From Domibacillus sp. PGB-M46 (GTDB lineage Bacteria > Bacillota > Bacilli > Bacillales > Domibacillaceae), in contig NZ_JAKGCR010000001.1 of NCBI RefSeq assembly GCF_022668875.1, positions 366,318 to 430,317 of the forward strand: 64,000 nucleotides of DNA, given 5' to 3'. A program made the position numbers and the translations under genes. Of the stretch, positions 34,740 to 44,932 are shown piece by piece. Under the pieces are notes generated by a model. That model saw only the letters and a program-made list of their open reading frames with translations. It searched no databases and was not told where the DNA came from. Positions within the stretch are counted from its first letter, which is position 1. Every line of letters starts with the position of its first letter.

Positions 34740-35579
34740 TTAAGCAGCCTCTAGGGCATGCGTTCGGTATTCCACCGGGCTCATGCCCTTTAATTTTGTC
34801 TTGATTCATTTGTGATTATAGTAATTGATATACTCTTCGAGTTCCTCTTTGAAATGAGCAAGGTTTTTAAACTTCTGTAGATATAGAAGTTCCGATTTTA
34901 ATATCCTAAAGAAGCTTTCCATAACGGCATTATCTAAACAATTTCCCTTACGGGCCATGCTTTGACGTATGCCATGTTGTTTTAGTACATGGTCGTACTG
35001 CTTCATTTGATAATGCCATCCTTGATCTGAGTGGAGAATGACTTCGTCTCCATCTTTTAAGTGTGTCACGGCTTGTTCGATCATTTTTCCGACAAGTGGA
35101 TAAACAGGCTTGGATTCGATATTATACACAAGGACTTCGCCATTGAAGAGATCTAGTACCGGAGACAGGTAAAGCTTCTCTCCGAAGAGATGAAACTCGG
35201 TTACATCCGTCACCCATTTCTGATTGGGTCTTGATGCTTGGAAATCACGCTTGAGAAGGTTAGGGGCAACCTTGCCTAATTTCCCTTTGTATGAGCGATA
35301 TTTCTTCATGCGTACTAAGCTCTTCATCCCCAATTCATTCATCAACCGGCGAACGGTTTTGTGATTGACTTTAAAGGCACGTCGGCGAAGTTCTAGTGTG
35401 ATGCGACGGTATCCATAACGCCCCTTGTGTGCATGAAAAATATTTTCAATTAACATCTTCAGATGGCTGTACTTGTCAGGACGCCGGGAGGCGTTTAAAC
35501 AATAATAGTAAGTACTGCGGGCAAGTCCTGCCACTTGTAAAAGTAAGTTAAAAGCAAATTGTCCCCTTAGTTCACGCAC
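34740..35579 (-). pseudogene. IS3-family transposase orfB, nonsense near the end
   Basis: DDE integrase domain with WVTDVTEF (D), VLDLFNGEV (D) and DNAVMESFFR (E). The frame stops at 34806 by a TGA after NYYNHK. Beyond it the sequence continues in frame as IKTKLKGMSPVEYR and ends at 34740, so the TGA is a point mutation of an arginine codon, removing 21 C-terminal residues. Confidence 0.88.
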
Positions 35580-36097
35580 TATTTTCGATTTTTCTTGTGT
35601 TCGAATACTTCCCGTTCCTGAACTAAGGCTCTCAACTTTTTTAGGTAGGCGTTCTCCGCGCGCAACCGTTCATTTTCTGCCTGTAAAGCCTCTAACGAGA
35701 CTTCGGGCTGTTTTTCTTTTTTGGTTTTTTCTTTCTTCATGGATTGACGCCCCTTTTTTCTTTGTCAATAGGGCATCTACTCCTTTTGTTTCCCACAGCT
35801 TCCGCCAGGAACTAATTAAACCTGGAGAGGAAATGGCAAACCGGATAGGATAGCAGTTTCCTGCAGCGAAGCCCCATTCTCGTTCATATAATTGAGTACA
35901 TCTAGTTTATCCTGTAGGGAATAAGTTGTATAGCGGTTTTCGAATGCCTTCTCTCCATACTTTTCATATTGTTTGATCCAATTATGAACAACTGAATGGC
36001 TCGTTCCTAACGACTTTGCAATCCGCTTAACGCCTTCTGGTTCTGATTCATAACGCCATACGGCGTTCATTTTGTCTTCTATTGAAAACCTAACCAT
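35579..36097 (-). pseudogene. IS3-family orfA, broken by a 5-bp duplication
   Basis: Starts MVRFSIEDKMNAVWRYESEP behind GGAGGTG, with a helix-turn-helix (VKRIAKSLGTSHSVVHNWIK). At 35843-35852 the plus strand reads GGATAGGATA, a 5-bp tandem duplication that shifts the frame. The original continuation (FAISSPGLISSWRKLWETKG ... leucine zipper LQAENERLRAENAYLKKL) is intact in the next frame down to 35579. OrfA and the OrfAB fusion should therefore not be made. Confidence 0.88.
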
Positions 36098-36340
36098 AAA
36101 AAATACACCTCCAATTGTTAGATGGTATCTAACAATTGGGGTGCACTTCATCAAGGTTGTTTTCTTCTTTCACAACGAACGCTTCTTTGCTTTTCTCTAC
36201 ACCAGTAGCGGACAAAGCTGTTACGCCATACGTATACACACTTCCGGCACGAGCAGACTTGTCCAAAAATACGGTACGGCCGCTCGTTCTGTATACAACG
36301 TTTACAATATTTCGCACCGATCCATTTTTCTTCACATTAG

Positions 36341-36904
36341 TTATCCCTTTAAGTCAACAAACTTATACAATTGCAGCATATACCCCGGCAGCTTCAAAAA
36401 TTCACTCGCTGTAAAAAGAATATTCTCCTTATCCTTGTACCAATCTTGCCTATTCCGCAATGCAGACACATACTTTAGCTCTATTCCGCTACCACGATAT
36501 ACCTGCTCAAACACAAGCTTTACCCGCCGCATATGATAATCAGACGACACTACAATAGCCGAATCAAAACCCTGCTCTACCATCTTTTCTTTCGTATACA
36601 GCGCATTCTTATACGTGCTTGTAGCCTCTTCCTCCAAAATGAGATCCTGTTCAGGCACACCGGATGCCACTGCTTCTTCCACTGTCATTCCCGATGCATT
36701 GGCAAGCGACAGTATTATTTTATCCGCATAGCCTTCATGATACAAACTTGCTGCTTTCTCAAGACGGCCTACATCTCCGCTCAGAGCAATGATCACGTCC
36801 TCCTGTTTTGGTTCTTCGTCCACCACAAGGAACATTCTCGCCAGCGGAAACAACAACACTAAGCAAATAACCGCAAGGAAGCTATGTTTTATCCTTTTCA
36901 GCAT
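36341..36904 (-). CDS. DUF218/YdcF-SanA-like membrane-anchored protein
   Basis: 187 residues. One N-terminal membrane segment (about 8-27) and a DUF218 domain: DVIIALSGDVGRLEKAASLY, KIILS, EEEATSTYKNALY, VVSSDYHMRRV. Proteins of this family (SanA, YdcF) affect envelope integrity; a few are proposed to be nucleotide- or SAM-binding, without a proven reaction. Alone between two gene relics and the capsule-side genes. Confidence 0.82.
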   Translation of the reverse strand: MLKRIKHSFLAVICLVLLFPLARMFLVVDEEPKQEDVIIALSGDVGRLEKAASLYHEGYADKIILSLANASGMTVEEAVASGVPEQDLILEEEATSTYKNALYTKEKMVEQGFDSAIVVSSDYHMRRVKLVFEQVYRGSGIELKYVSALRNRQDWYKDKENILFTASEFLKLPGYMLQLYKFVDLKG

Positions 36905-37175
36905 TATATCTCGCCTTTTCTTTTGTTAATAATCAAACACTCTATAAAAGTGACCCCGCTGCTTTAAAACGGCCAGGCTAAATTAAATCCCCATAGCTAC
37001 AGAGTTAGCGTCAAATAATGCACACCTATTTTTTAAGTAGGCATTATTTAATGCTCCCAAAGATATTGACTCATTTCCAGACTAGTTTCTCTCGACACAG
37101 GCTCCCATTAATATTTTCCTTTTAACAGACTTAATTTTTTTGTGTTCAGGATATTAACACTAGATTCATAACTTT

Positions 37176-38678
37176 TCATTCTGTTGTCCCTGAGGGAAAA
37201 CTTTGAATAGTAACTCCTAAATTAGAAGGAACGGAAGTGACTGCCTTAATTACACCATCTGTACTAACCTGCACAACACCTAAACCGTCACTACAGGCAA
37301 ATGGAAGTCTCAAGTCGTCAGAAGGCCTAAAACCTTCTGGTAATATGCCAAAAATTGTTCCAGAAGCTGTTGCTCCCCCATTTAACGTACTATAAAAATG
37401 TACCATTCCATTTTCATCTTTATAAAAATTTCCTCCCTTCCAGTTATTTTGGTGTTTTAAAAGTGTCCCATCCTTTAATACACCCACATTACCTATCCCA
37501 TTGTCGACAACTTTTGCTTTAAAAGTTGTTCTTGTTCTTGGATTTGGTAGTGTAGAATTCGTCAAATTATCTTGTTTCAAAACACAATAACTAGATTTCT
37601 CCGTAAAAAAAACTTCCGCTAAATTTGTAGAAATAAAATTATTTTTAGATATGACTGCTTTCTGTGCATTGTCAATATAAATTAGATAGTCAAGAGACGT
37701 ACCTCCACCAAAATTGTTATCTTCTATAACAATGTTCTTACAGGTACGCTTAACGCCTTGAATCCATATCATTGAACGAGTGGGTGATTCACTTACTCCT
37801 TGACCTTGAGCTAGTTCAATTTGATTATTTGTAATACGAATCACATCGCCATTAATAATATGGACTGCACCATCCCGATTTACGATAGTATTATCACGAA
37901 CTGTGTTATTTCTAACTCCGTTTATGAGATCAAAAGTGACAGCAACTTTTGAATTCATAAATATATTTTTTTCAATTAAGTTTGCGTCATAGCAATTCAA
38001 ATAAATTGAATTAAAAGTATTCAACGAAATTTTTGAATGTGCAAAATTATCTTTTATATAAATACCATACCCATCGTTATTTAGATTCCCAGTTAAATCA
38101 TTGTTTTCAATGTTACAAGTTAACATTTGCATCCCACCCTTTATTAATAAAGAGTGTTTGCCTCCGCCATTTATGACAACTGAAATATTTTTAAATTGCC
38201 AATTACGAACATCTTGAAAACCAAAGTTGTTTTCTATAGCAATTTTTATTACACTAGTTTCATTTCCAATACTATCTGCTCTAATTACTGAATCTCTTTT
38301 GCTCAAACCAATAATATCAAGATTGTTTTTTAAGTAAAGGCAAGCTTCATCCGTACCCGTAATCCTATAAATCCCTTTAGGAAAAAATAACGAACCCCTA
38401 GCATTATCTAATGCTCTTTGTATCCCCGTCGTATCATCATGTAAACCATCACCTTTTACATATTGACCATCGTCACAGAGAAAATTTTTTACGTTATAAA
38501 AGCCACTTATTTTCCTCTCAACTTCAGCCAACTGTTTATTTAAGATTCCCATTTCTCCAGGAAGCAAGTTTTTGTCTTTATCTGAAATTATGGTTGAGCC
38601 ATTTTCTCCAATTCTATAACCAAAAATGAATGACAAAATCCACAAGAAAAAGTTTAATAAGAATTTTCTACGATTCAC
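37176..38678 (-). CDS. Right-handed beta-helix (pectate-lyase-3 type) exported protein
   Basis: 500 residues. Twin-arginine-like N-terminus (MNRRKFLLNFFLWILSF). A short coiled coil (about 40-58) is followed by a Pectate_lyase_3 start (GDGLHDDTTGIQRALDN, FFPKGIYRI), then repeated beta-helix coils rich in Asn (to about 380), and a C-terminal beta domain. Such proteins bind or cleave polysaccharides and resemble phage tailspike and capsule-linked depolymerases. AT-rich and Asn-rich, unlike the genes to its left but like the capsule genes to its right, so it may belong to the polysaccharide locus. Catalytic residues cannot be named. Confidence 0.75.
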   Translation of the reverse strand: MNRRKFLLNFFLWILSFIFGYRIGENGSTIISDKDKNLLPGEMGILNKQLAEVERKISGFYNVKNFLCDDGQYVKGDGLHDDTTGIQRALDNARGSLFFPKGIYRITGTDEACLYLKNNLDIIGLSKRDSVIRADSIGNETSVIKIAIENNFGFQDVRNWQFKNISVVINGGGKHSLLIKGGMQMLTCNIENNDLTGNLNNDGYGIYIKDNFAHSKISLNTFNSIYLNCYDANLIEKNIFMNSKVAVTFDLINGVRNNTVRDNTIVNRDGAVHIINGDVIRITNNQIELAQGQGVSESPTRSMIWIQGVKRTCKNIVIEDNNFGGGTSLDYLIYIDNAQKAVISKNNFISTNLAEVFFTEKSSYCVLKQDNLTNSTLPNPRTRTTFKAKVVDNGIGNVGVLKDGTLLKHQNNWKGGNFYKDENGMVHFYSTLNGGATASGTIFGILPEGFRPSDDLRLPFACSDGLGVVQVSTDGVIKAVTSVPSNLGVTIQSFPSGTTE

Positions 38679-40757
38679 AGTATCCCCTCTCTTCTAAAAT
38701 TATATATCAATCATTTCTCTATCATTCTACATGATAAAACAAAAGTTTTTCCATCATTACCCAAAATACTAGAGGCCTACAGAATTACTTAAGCAACACC
38801 ATTTTACTTGTTTAATCAAATCAATAAAAGGAGTAACTAATAAGCTTATGTTTCAAATTCTTTATTTTTCAAGTGAATATTAGAACTGATATTTTCCATG
38901 TTATTTTTATGTATATAAATTTTTAAAAAACTCGAAATAAGGAAGATGTGGCCGCATAGCTGAAATAGCATTTAGTGATTTAATTATCAGCCGAAACGGC
39001 TCTAAGATATACACTAAAGCCACTGAAGCAGCGTGTGGCTATATGAGGCAAGTGCGGTAGAAGGATAACTGTTAAATAGGAATGGTTCTTGCGGACAATT
39101 GATGAATACTAAGCGATACTCTTCTTTATAAAGAACAAGCTGTTTTTTGGTAAGCTATTTCAATCTGTTCGATACTTTTTTCTTTTTAGAACACCCACTG
39201 GATCAGCGGGCGAAAACGATCATTTCGGGAACTTTTTCATTTTGAAGACTTGTTTTTCATTTCGAGATATCCGAAGGTGAGCTGTTTCGTTTTTCAAAGA
39301 GGAGCGGCAGACGCACGGATTTCATAATGAAACTCTCTTTCAGAGTTCAGTGATTCCCATTGAGAAGGAACCAAATCAAACAACGCCTTTCTAACAGCGT
39401 CAAAAAGGTGCTCTAAAATATGCCATCTATCGCCGGTTTGTGAGATCTCAGGGTTAGCAACTAAAATCGCTTTTTCACAGCTTTTGGAGCTATCCCGGCT
39501 TACAGCTTGAATGTGAGAATGCTTTTTAAGCCATGCAGTCACAACTCCTTTATTCCGGTCGGTAGATATCAAGTAGTTTCTATGTAGCGAGGTCAACAAT
39601 AATCTTTCCATGTGTTTTCCTCTTCATGAAGGCGAAACTATCAATCTCTAAGAAAAAAAGAAGGAGTTAAGAGTTCTAGTCCCAATTACTTCAGCATACT
39701 ACAGAGAAGCATATCACGGCCGTCGGGTTACGAATACCATTACACATTTTCTCATAAGAAAAGCTGTCCATCAACAAAGCAAGTAGCAACAGCATGTTTT
39801 TAAACCGGATCGTCATTTGATGGTAAAGAGACACCTATGAAAATGGTTCCATGAAAATATAGGTAGAGCGCAGACGAATTCCTGCAGAACCATTTGTGAA
39901 GGTGAAGATGAAAGCAGACAGGTCGTTCACCAAGAGGAAGATCCTTTATCTCGCCAACGTATCGACTATGCTTGCAGTGTGACAGCGTTCTTCAAGCAGG
40001 GCATCGAGCTGTTGAAGATTCGATTTAGATTTCATCTATAATGAACTTTGCATCTGTGGTCTTACTCAAGATATCAAACGGTCCTTCAATCGGCAACAGT
40101 ATATTAGATTTTGTCGTCATAAAGGGTACCTCCTATTGTTTTTAGTATGACTATACCCGAAAAACACTGAGAATAGTACTTATCCAAATAGCGAGAGAAC
40201 TATTTTAATGTTAGGTATGACAACACCTGAGTACAAGCAATATTTCTTGTTAACTTAAGAATTTCAGCCACTTCTAACATCTCCTTAATACCTTCTGCGT
40301 GTTTTATACCAACAGGTGTCAAGGCCGGGTATTTTCATACAAAATTGCCGGGTTAAATTTATACAATTTCGGCACCTTTTCCAGAGCCTTTATTGCTCAT
40401 TCGGTAACTTTAGACTGTTCTACTATGGCTGGTGATTGTTATCGGATCATGCGAGCTTTTCGAAACTCGTCTGTACTGTTAGACACCAACATCTCATTGC
40501 CCGAACTTAGTAATAATCTTATTCCCTTCAAACGAAAAGAGGGCAGGTTAGCCAAGTGAGCTATTTTTTCACTATTAAAACTCTGCCCTAAAGTTTCACT
40601 ATAATAACCACCTTTATAAATATTTAATGGTCACTCAAGGCACGCTCTGATGCAAAGATGACAATTCTATGTATCAGACTCTAGATTAATAAACACTCTT
40701 ACCAAAATTAGTTTCTCATTTATGGTATACTTCAGGTTCGAACAAAACAAAATCTAA
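38679..40757. other. 2-kb decayed region without intact genes
   Basis: Contains an ISL3-family relic (39294-40125) and, at 39122-39135, the dyad TTCTTTATAAAGAA. 38679-39290 and 40130-40757 show no recognisable gene; an 86-codon plus-strand frame at 40299-40559 has no binding site or recognisable sequence and is not called. Confidence 0.6.
39294..40125 (-). pseudogene. ISL3-family transposase relic
   Basis: The longest readable part (39611-39294) contains VVTAWLKKHSHIQAVSRDSS and TGDRWHILEHLFDAVRKALF, a typical ISL3 catalytic region. Upstream on the minus strand, DSFAFMKRKTHGKIIVDLAT is followed by a stop, and KDLPLGERPVCFHLHLHKWF resembles the zinc-binding N-terminus, in shifted frames. A start MTTKSNILLPIEG with AGGAGG lies near 40115. 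Truncated at the C-terminus. Confidence 0.8.
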
Positions 40758-42287
40758 CTAGGACATACGAAATATCAGTTTAATTCTATTTTTAACAGCT
40801 ATCAAAAATAGATCCACGTCTTTTATCTTTATAAAGTAGATAATTATAATATATGAGATAGTTCCAATCAAAATCGCCAAGAAAAGGGATATATCTTGAC
40901 TAAAATCCATCACTAAATAATTAAATGATAATTTAGCAAAAATCCCCATCAGAAATGAAGCAACCAGAATTTTTAAGAATGAAAGAGAGATATGCTTTGT
41001 TCCAAATGTTCCTATCTTTTTTCTTAAACTAAGAAATAAGAGAATAGCTGTGACCAGTGAGGAAATCGAAGTTGCCAAGGCTAGACCCCCGATACCTAAA
41101 AACCTTGATAACACCAAATTTAATATAATATTTAAAACTAAACCTATTGTTGCATTCACCACAGGGGTTTTGGTATCCTGCATAGCATAAAATGCTTTAG
41201 ATAAAACCTGATGTAACCCGAAACCAATCATTCCTATTGAATAAAAAAACAAAGCTTCTGAAGTTAACAGGATTGCTCTTGAATCAAATTCTCCTCGACC
41301 AAATAGAAAAGAAACTATTTGTTTAGAAAACAACATAAAGCCGAAAATCGCAGGAACAACTAACAAGCTAACAATTATTATAGATTGTGATATTGTCCTT
41401 TTGAAAGCTTCTCTATCATCGTTTACAAACATCTTAGACATAAGCGGAAAAGTCATTGAAACTATAGAGGTAACAACTATCCCTTGCACAAATAAATTCA
41501 ACTTATCAGCATAATTTAAGGCAGATATCCCTCCAACCACTAACTGGGAGGCCAATGTTCTATCAATTAATATGTTAATTTGATTAACAGATGTGCCTAG
41601 AATCACTGGCAATACGATGTAAATCATATTCTTAAAATTTTCGTCTTTTACATTTACATAAAATTTATATTTATATCTTGTTTTAATAATAGACGGCAAC
41701 AAAATAAGAAATTGAAATAAATAAGCTATAGTAGTACCAATTGCTAAGATAAATAAATTAGTCTGTGAACTTAATATAATTGAAAAAATAAATATAAGAT
41801 TTAAAGGAATACCTATTAAAACAGGAACGATATAATTATCTTTTAGTTGAAGATATCCGCTGAATACATATACCAAGCCAGTAAAATATACACCTATGAT
41901 AGTAAACTTTGTGAATATTGAAGCTATAGTTAATGTTTCTCCCTGGAAGCCCGAAGCAAAAAAACTAACTATATTATCAGTAAATACTAAGCTGAAAATA
42001 ACAATAAATGTAGATAAAAAAAGCATTAAATTAATAATATTATTAGTATACTCAAGTCCTTTCTCTTCCCCAGAGTCTTTTAGAATCTTACTATACATTG
42101 GAATATATCCTGTAGTTATAGCCACACCAACAAAAGAAAATATTACTCCAGGTATAGTTAAAGCAATTAAATAAGCATCACTTATACTTGAAGCTCCATA
42201 GAAATAGGAAAGAATAACATCCCTTAATAATCCAAGCAATTTCGATAGGATAGTTATTAACATTATTAGTATAGCTGTTTTTTTCAT
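40758..42287 (-). CDS. MurJ/MviN-family polysaccharide flippase
   Basis: 509 residues with about 14 membrane segments. The start (LSKLLGLLRDVILSYFYGAS, SDAYLIALTIP) is typical of the MurJ/MviN branch of MOP exporters. At the end of a capsule operon it most likely flips undecaprenyl-linked repeat units (Wzx role) rather than lipid II. It follows the polymerase by about 30 bases. No terminator is evident downstream. Confidence 0.88.
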   Translation of the reverse strand: MKKTAILIMLITILSKLLGLLRDVILSYFYGASSISDAYLIALTIPGVIFSFVGVAITTGYIPMYSKILKDSGEEKGLEYTNNIINLMLFLSTFIVIFSLVFTDNIVSFFASGFQGETLTIASIFTKFTIIGVYFTGLVYVFSGYLQLKDNYIVPVLIGIPLNLIFIFSIILSSQTNLFILAIGTTIAYLFQFLILLPSIIKTRYKYKFYVNVKDENFKNMIYIVLPVILGTSVNQINILIDRTLASQLVVGGISALNYADKLNLFVQGIVVTSIVSMTFPLMSKMFVNDDREAFKRTISQSIIIVSLLVVPAIFGFMLFSKQIVSFLFGRGEFDSRAILLTSEALFFYSIGMIGFGLHQVLSKAFYAMQDTKTPVVNATIGLVLNIILNLVLSRFLGIGGLALATSISSLVTAILLFLSLRKKIGTFGTKHISLSFLKILVASFLMGIFAKLSFNYLVMDFSQDISLFLAILIGTISYIIIIYFIKIKDVDLFLIAVKNRIKLIFRMS

Positions 42288-42316
42288 TAATCATCATCAT
42301 TTCTTTAACCACATAT

Positions 42317-43573
42317 TTAAATTACAAATCTACGATTAATAAATATTTTCCAAATCCAATATATCAATAATGAGAAAACAATCAACTGATTGGCACTTGA
42401 TGTAAATAGAAAGTTTCCAACCGGCAGGGATATCATCTGTAACAAAATAACGTAATTCGTTAATTCGACAATTGGAGTTTTTTCATCAAACCTAGCAGAA
42501 TATCCACAAAAAAGGCCAATAAAAAGACATATCATTAACATTCCAACATATCCTAAATCATTAATTAACACTGAAAAATCCGGATGCCATTTCACACCTA
42601 CGTCTACTAATCGTCCCATAATATCTTGTACACTATTGCCTAAAATCAATTCATACCCCCATGGAAAGAGACCCATAAAAAAGTTATTTATAGATGCAAA
42701 CCAAGTCTCTGTCAAATAAATAGAGATATAAAAAAAGCCAAAACCGAAATATGCATATAACCTGAATACAATTACTGCTAAAGAAGAAGATATAGTTGGC
42801 AGCCAGCCTTGAGGATCATAATTAACATCAGCTCTTATTATAGAAGGATCAAATTCAACTCCTCGTGCATTAATTCCAGAGATAAAGATATATACCGCTA
42901 GAGAACTTAACAATAAACCAATAACCAAAGATTTCACATTCATTAAGTTTCCACTCTTTTTTTTCGTAGAAAAAAGTATAAATATAATTAATATCAATAA
43001 TTCAAAGAACTCAAAACTTGTGCCTCTGCCAACCCCAATGTAAATAAAGGAACAGGTAATTAGCAATAGATAAATTTTTTCAAATAATGAAGTTTTTTCT
43101 TTTTTAATAAAAAAAACAATGTAACTGTATAACAGTATAATTTTCACAATAAATATCATTAAAATAAAAGGAATTTTTGTAATAGTAAATACATTTCTTT
43201 GCTGCTCTTGAAAATAATTTTGATATTCATAATATAAAGACACATTATTAGTCAAATTTTCAATAACGCTTGTAGGTGTTTGACCTGTATAGTAATTAAC
43301 CACAGCTACAGAAAATATTAATGAAGTTCCTGCAATAGTTAATAAAACTAACTTGTTAGTTTTCAACATCCATATTTCCCTTTTGCTTTTTGCATAAGAT
43401 AAATTACTTCTCTTTTTAAGGTTATAGCCCAACAAGAAAAAAGCATAATTAACCCACATAAATATTAAAGCTAATGAAGTATTAAGAAAATCCATAGTAG
43501 TGGTTCCAATGAGTAGAAAAACATACAATGTATACGCTGCATAAAACCCAGCTACTATTTTTTTAAAATTCAT
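42317..43573 (-). CDS. Wzy-like O-antigen/oligosaccharide repeat-unit polymerase
   Basis: 418 residues, about 11-12 membrane segments and a long loop (about residues 225-300) in the second half, as in Wzy polymerases. Sequence conservation in this family is very low, so the call relies on topology and position between glycosyltransferase and flippase genes. Confidence 0.75.
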   Translation of the reverse strand: MNFKKIVAGFYAAYTLYVFLLIGTTTMDFLNTSLALIFMWVNYAFFLLGYNLKKRSNLSYAKSKREIWMLKTNKLVLLTIAGTSLIFSVAVVNYYTGQTPTSVIENLTNNVSLYYEYQNYFQEQQRNVFTITKIPFILMIFIVKIILLYSYIVFFIKKEKTSLFEKIYLLLITCSFIYIGVGRGTSFEFFELLILIIFILFSTKKKSGNLMNVKSLVIGLLLSSLAVYIFISGINARGVEFDPSIIRADVNYDPQGWLPTISSSLAVIVFRLYAYFGFGFFYISIYLTETWFASINNFFMGLFPWGYELILGNSVQDIMGRLVDVGVKWHPDFSVLINDLGYVGMLMICLFIGLFCGYSARFDEKTPIVELTNYVILLQMISLPVGNFLFTSSANQLIVFSLLIYWIWKIFINRRFVI

Positions 43574-43624
43574 AATGCACCACTTTTCATTAACATTCGC
43601 CTTTTTAATTAATAAATTAATGTA

Positions 43625-44932
43625 TTAAAATTTATTTACATTAATAATCTTATCGACGAGTAATTTCAACTCGACTTCCTTCTGATGTTTTTTTTCATAT
43701 TTTACTAATGCTTTTCTTGATAAATTGTTTTTTAGCTCTCTATCATTTAATAAAATTTTTAGTTTCTCATATAAATTTTCAGGATTAGTTATACAAAAAG
43801 CACAGTCTTCTAAATATGACATTGAGGCGATTTTATTCGGTCCTACTGCTAAGATCGGCTTTTTTAAAGATAAGTATTCTGGTATTTTGGTGGATAACGA
43901 TAAACGAGTAGACTCTATGCTTTTTTTATCAAAAGATTCAACGTGAATAGGAATATCACATTGGTTTAAAACGCTTTTTAACTCTTTGGAATTTAAACTG
44001 CCACAATACTCACTAGCTCCCGGGATATTTAAAAGATTTTGCATTTTTTCATCTAGTTTTGATCCTGAATATATCTTCAATATAGCTTTTTTCTCTTTAA
44101 ACTCTGCATTATATTTTTTTATAGCCTGAGCAATTAAATTTAAAGTTTCATATCTTTTAAAATGTAAGCCGCCCGCATATACAAGCGAAATAGTACCTTC
44201 GTCTTCTTTTAAATTGCCTTCTTGTTTTAGCGATTCAGTCATATTCATGGCTAAACTACTATCTATTCCAAATAAATTTTTGTAAGTTTTTCTCATTTCT
44301 TCAGAGATTGTTAGATATAAATCACTTTTTTGAACAATTTTTTTCATTTTACTATAAATATATCTTCTTCTAATTCCCCAAAAAGGGGATAAAGTTTTTC
44401 TCGGTAAAATATAATCATCTGTTATATACACTACTAATTTACTGTTAAACTTTTTTTGAATATATTCTGTAACATTATAGGCAAAACCACTATCCCCCGC
44501 ACAGAAAAATATGATGTCTGGAGAAAATTTATCGAGCCATTCATTTAAATTTTCAGTCTGCCATTTTTTGCTCATCCATAAGAGCTCTCTGCCAATACGA
44601 AAAAAGTTATATTTTTTTATTTTTGATGTATAATTAGCACCACTAGTATCCTTTTTAATTTCCAAATCATTCTTTTTTATTCTTTTCATAACTTTTCCAG
44701 GATGATTTTTTGAGCCAAAACTCTTTATCATTTCTGAATCTGTGATGCGAAAATATTGATTATAATAATCATGATTCGGGCTTTCATTATTAAAGTATAA
44801 TTGTGCTATGTTATCTGATGGAAAGTCAGTAAAAAATGAAGCTAAAGTTTTTCCATTATTACTAGTTTCACTAAATACATTGTTACTAATAACTAATATT
44901 TTCGGATATTTGATTTTATTGTTGTCTTTCAT
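43625..44932 (-). CDS. Glycosyltransferase, GT4-like
   Basis: About 435 residues in GT-B form: N-terminal KILVISNNVFSETSNNGKTL, C-terminal Rossmann half with ISLVYAGGLHFKRYETL and the donor-site region ESTRLSLSTKIPEYLSLKKP. Adds a sugar to the repeat unit on the cytoplasmic face; the sugar is unknown. The ATG at 44932 overlaps the preceding stop (TGATG); an in-frame GTG lies six codons earlier. Low GC with AAA/ATT-rich codon use. Confidence 0.85.
   Translation of the reverse strand: MKDNNKIKYPKILVISNNVFSETSNNGKTLASFFTDFPSDNIAQLYFNNESPNHDYYNQYFRITDSEMIKSFGSKNHPGKVMKRIKKNDLEIKKDTSGANYTSKIKKYNFFRIGRELLWMSKKWQTENLNEWLDKFSPDIIFFCAGDSGFAYNVTEYIQKKFNSKLVVYITDDYILPRKTLSPFWGIRRRYIYSKMKKIVQKSDLYLTISEEMRKTYKNLFGIDSSLAMNMTESLKQEGNLKEDEGTISLVYAGGLHFKRYETLNLIAQAIKKYNAEFKEKKAILKIYSGSKLDEKMQNLLNIPGASEYCGSLNSKELKSVLNQCDIPIHVESFDKKSIESTRLSLSTKIPEYLSLKKPILAVGPNKIASMSYLEDCAFCITNPENLYEKLKILLNDRELKNNLSRKALVKYEKKHQKEVELKLLVDKIINVNKF

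Larger units (their letters stand above)
34706..36150 (-). mobile_element. IS3-family (IS150-type) insertion sequence, degenerate
   Basis: 1445 bp, with imperfect terminal repeats: TGAAGTGAACCC at the left and TGAAGTGCACCCC at the right (reverse complement). A 3-bp target duplication TCA flanks it (34703-34705 and 36151-36153). It carries orfA and orfB on the minus strand, both with inactivating lesions. Length, end sequence, duplication size and gene organisation fit the family. Confidence 0.93.
34158..36335 (-). pseudogene. SLH surface-protein gene split by an IS3-family element
   Basis: Minus strand. 36335-36151 encodes part of an FN3-like domain (VYRTSGRTVFLDKSARAGSV), then the IS element, then SLH repeats from 34705 to 34158. 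Removing 34706-36150 and one TCA copy joins VKEENNLD to GAFYDITSLNRA in frame. A further single-base indel near 34510-34540 separates the first SLH repeat (ending ALNLDGTQ) from the next two (FKDVSAGMF onward). The 5' end is missing: the fragment begins five bases after the DUF218 gene, suggesting a deletion. Confidence 0.85.

Noticed and set aside
34510..34809. Separate 99-codon protein
   Set aside because: It is a chimera of the IS left end and the broken SLH gene, not a gene.
37176..38678. Prophage tail gene
   Set aside because: No other phage genes nearby; the beta-helix protein fits the polysaccharide locus better.
40299..40559. 86-codon plus-strand frame in the decayed region
   Set aside because: No ribosome binding site, no recognised motif; surrounded by relics on the other strand.
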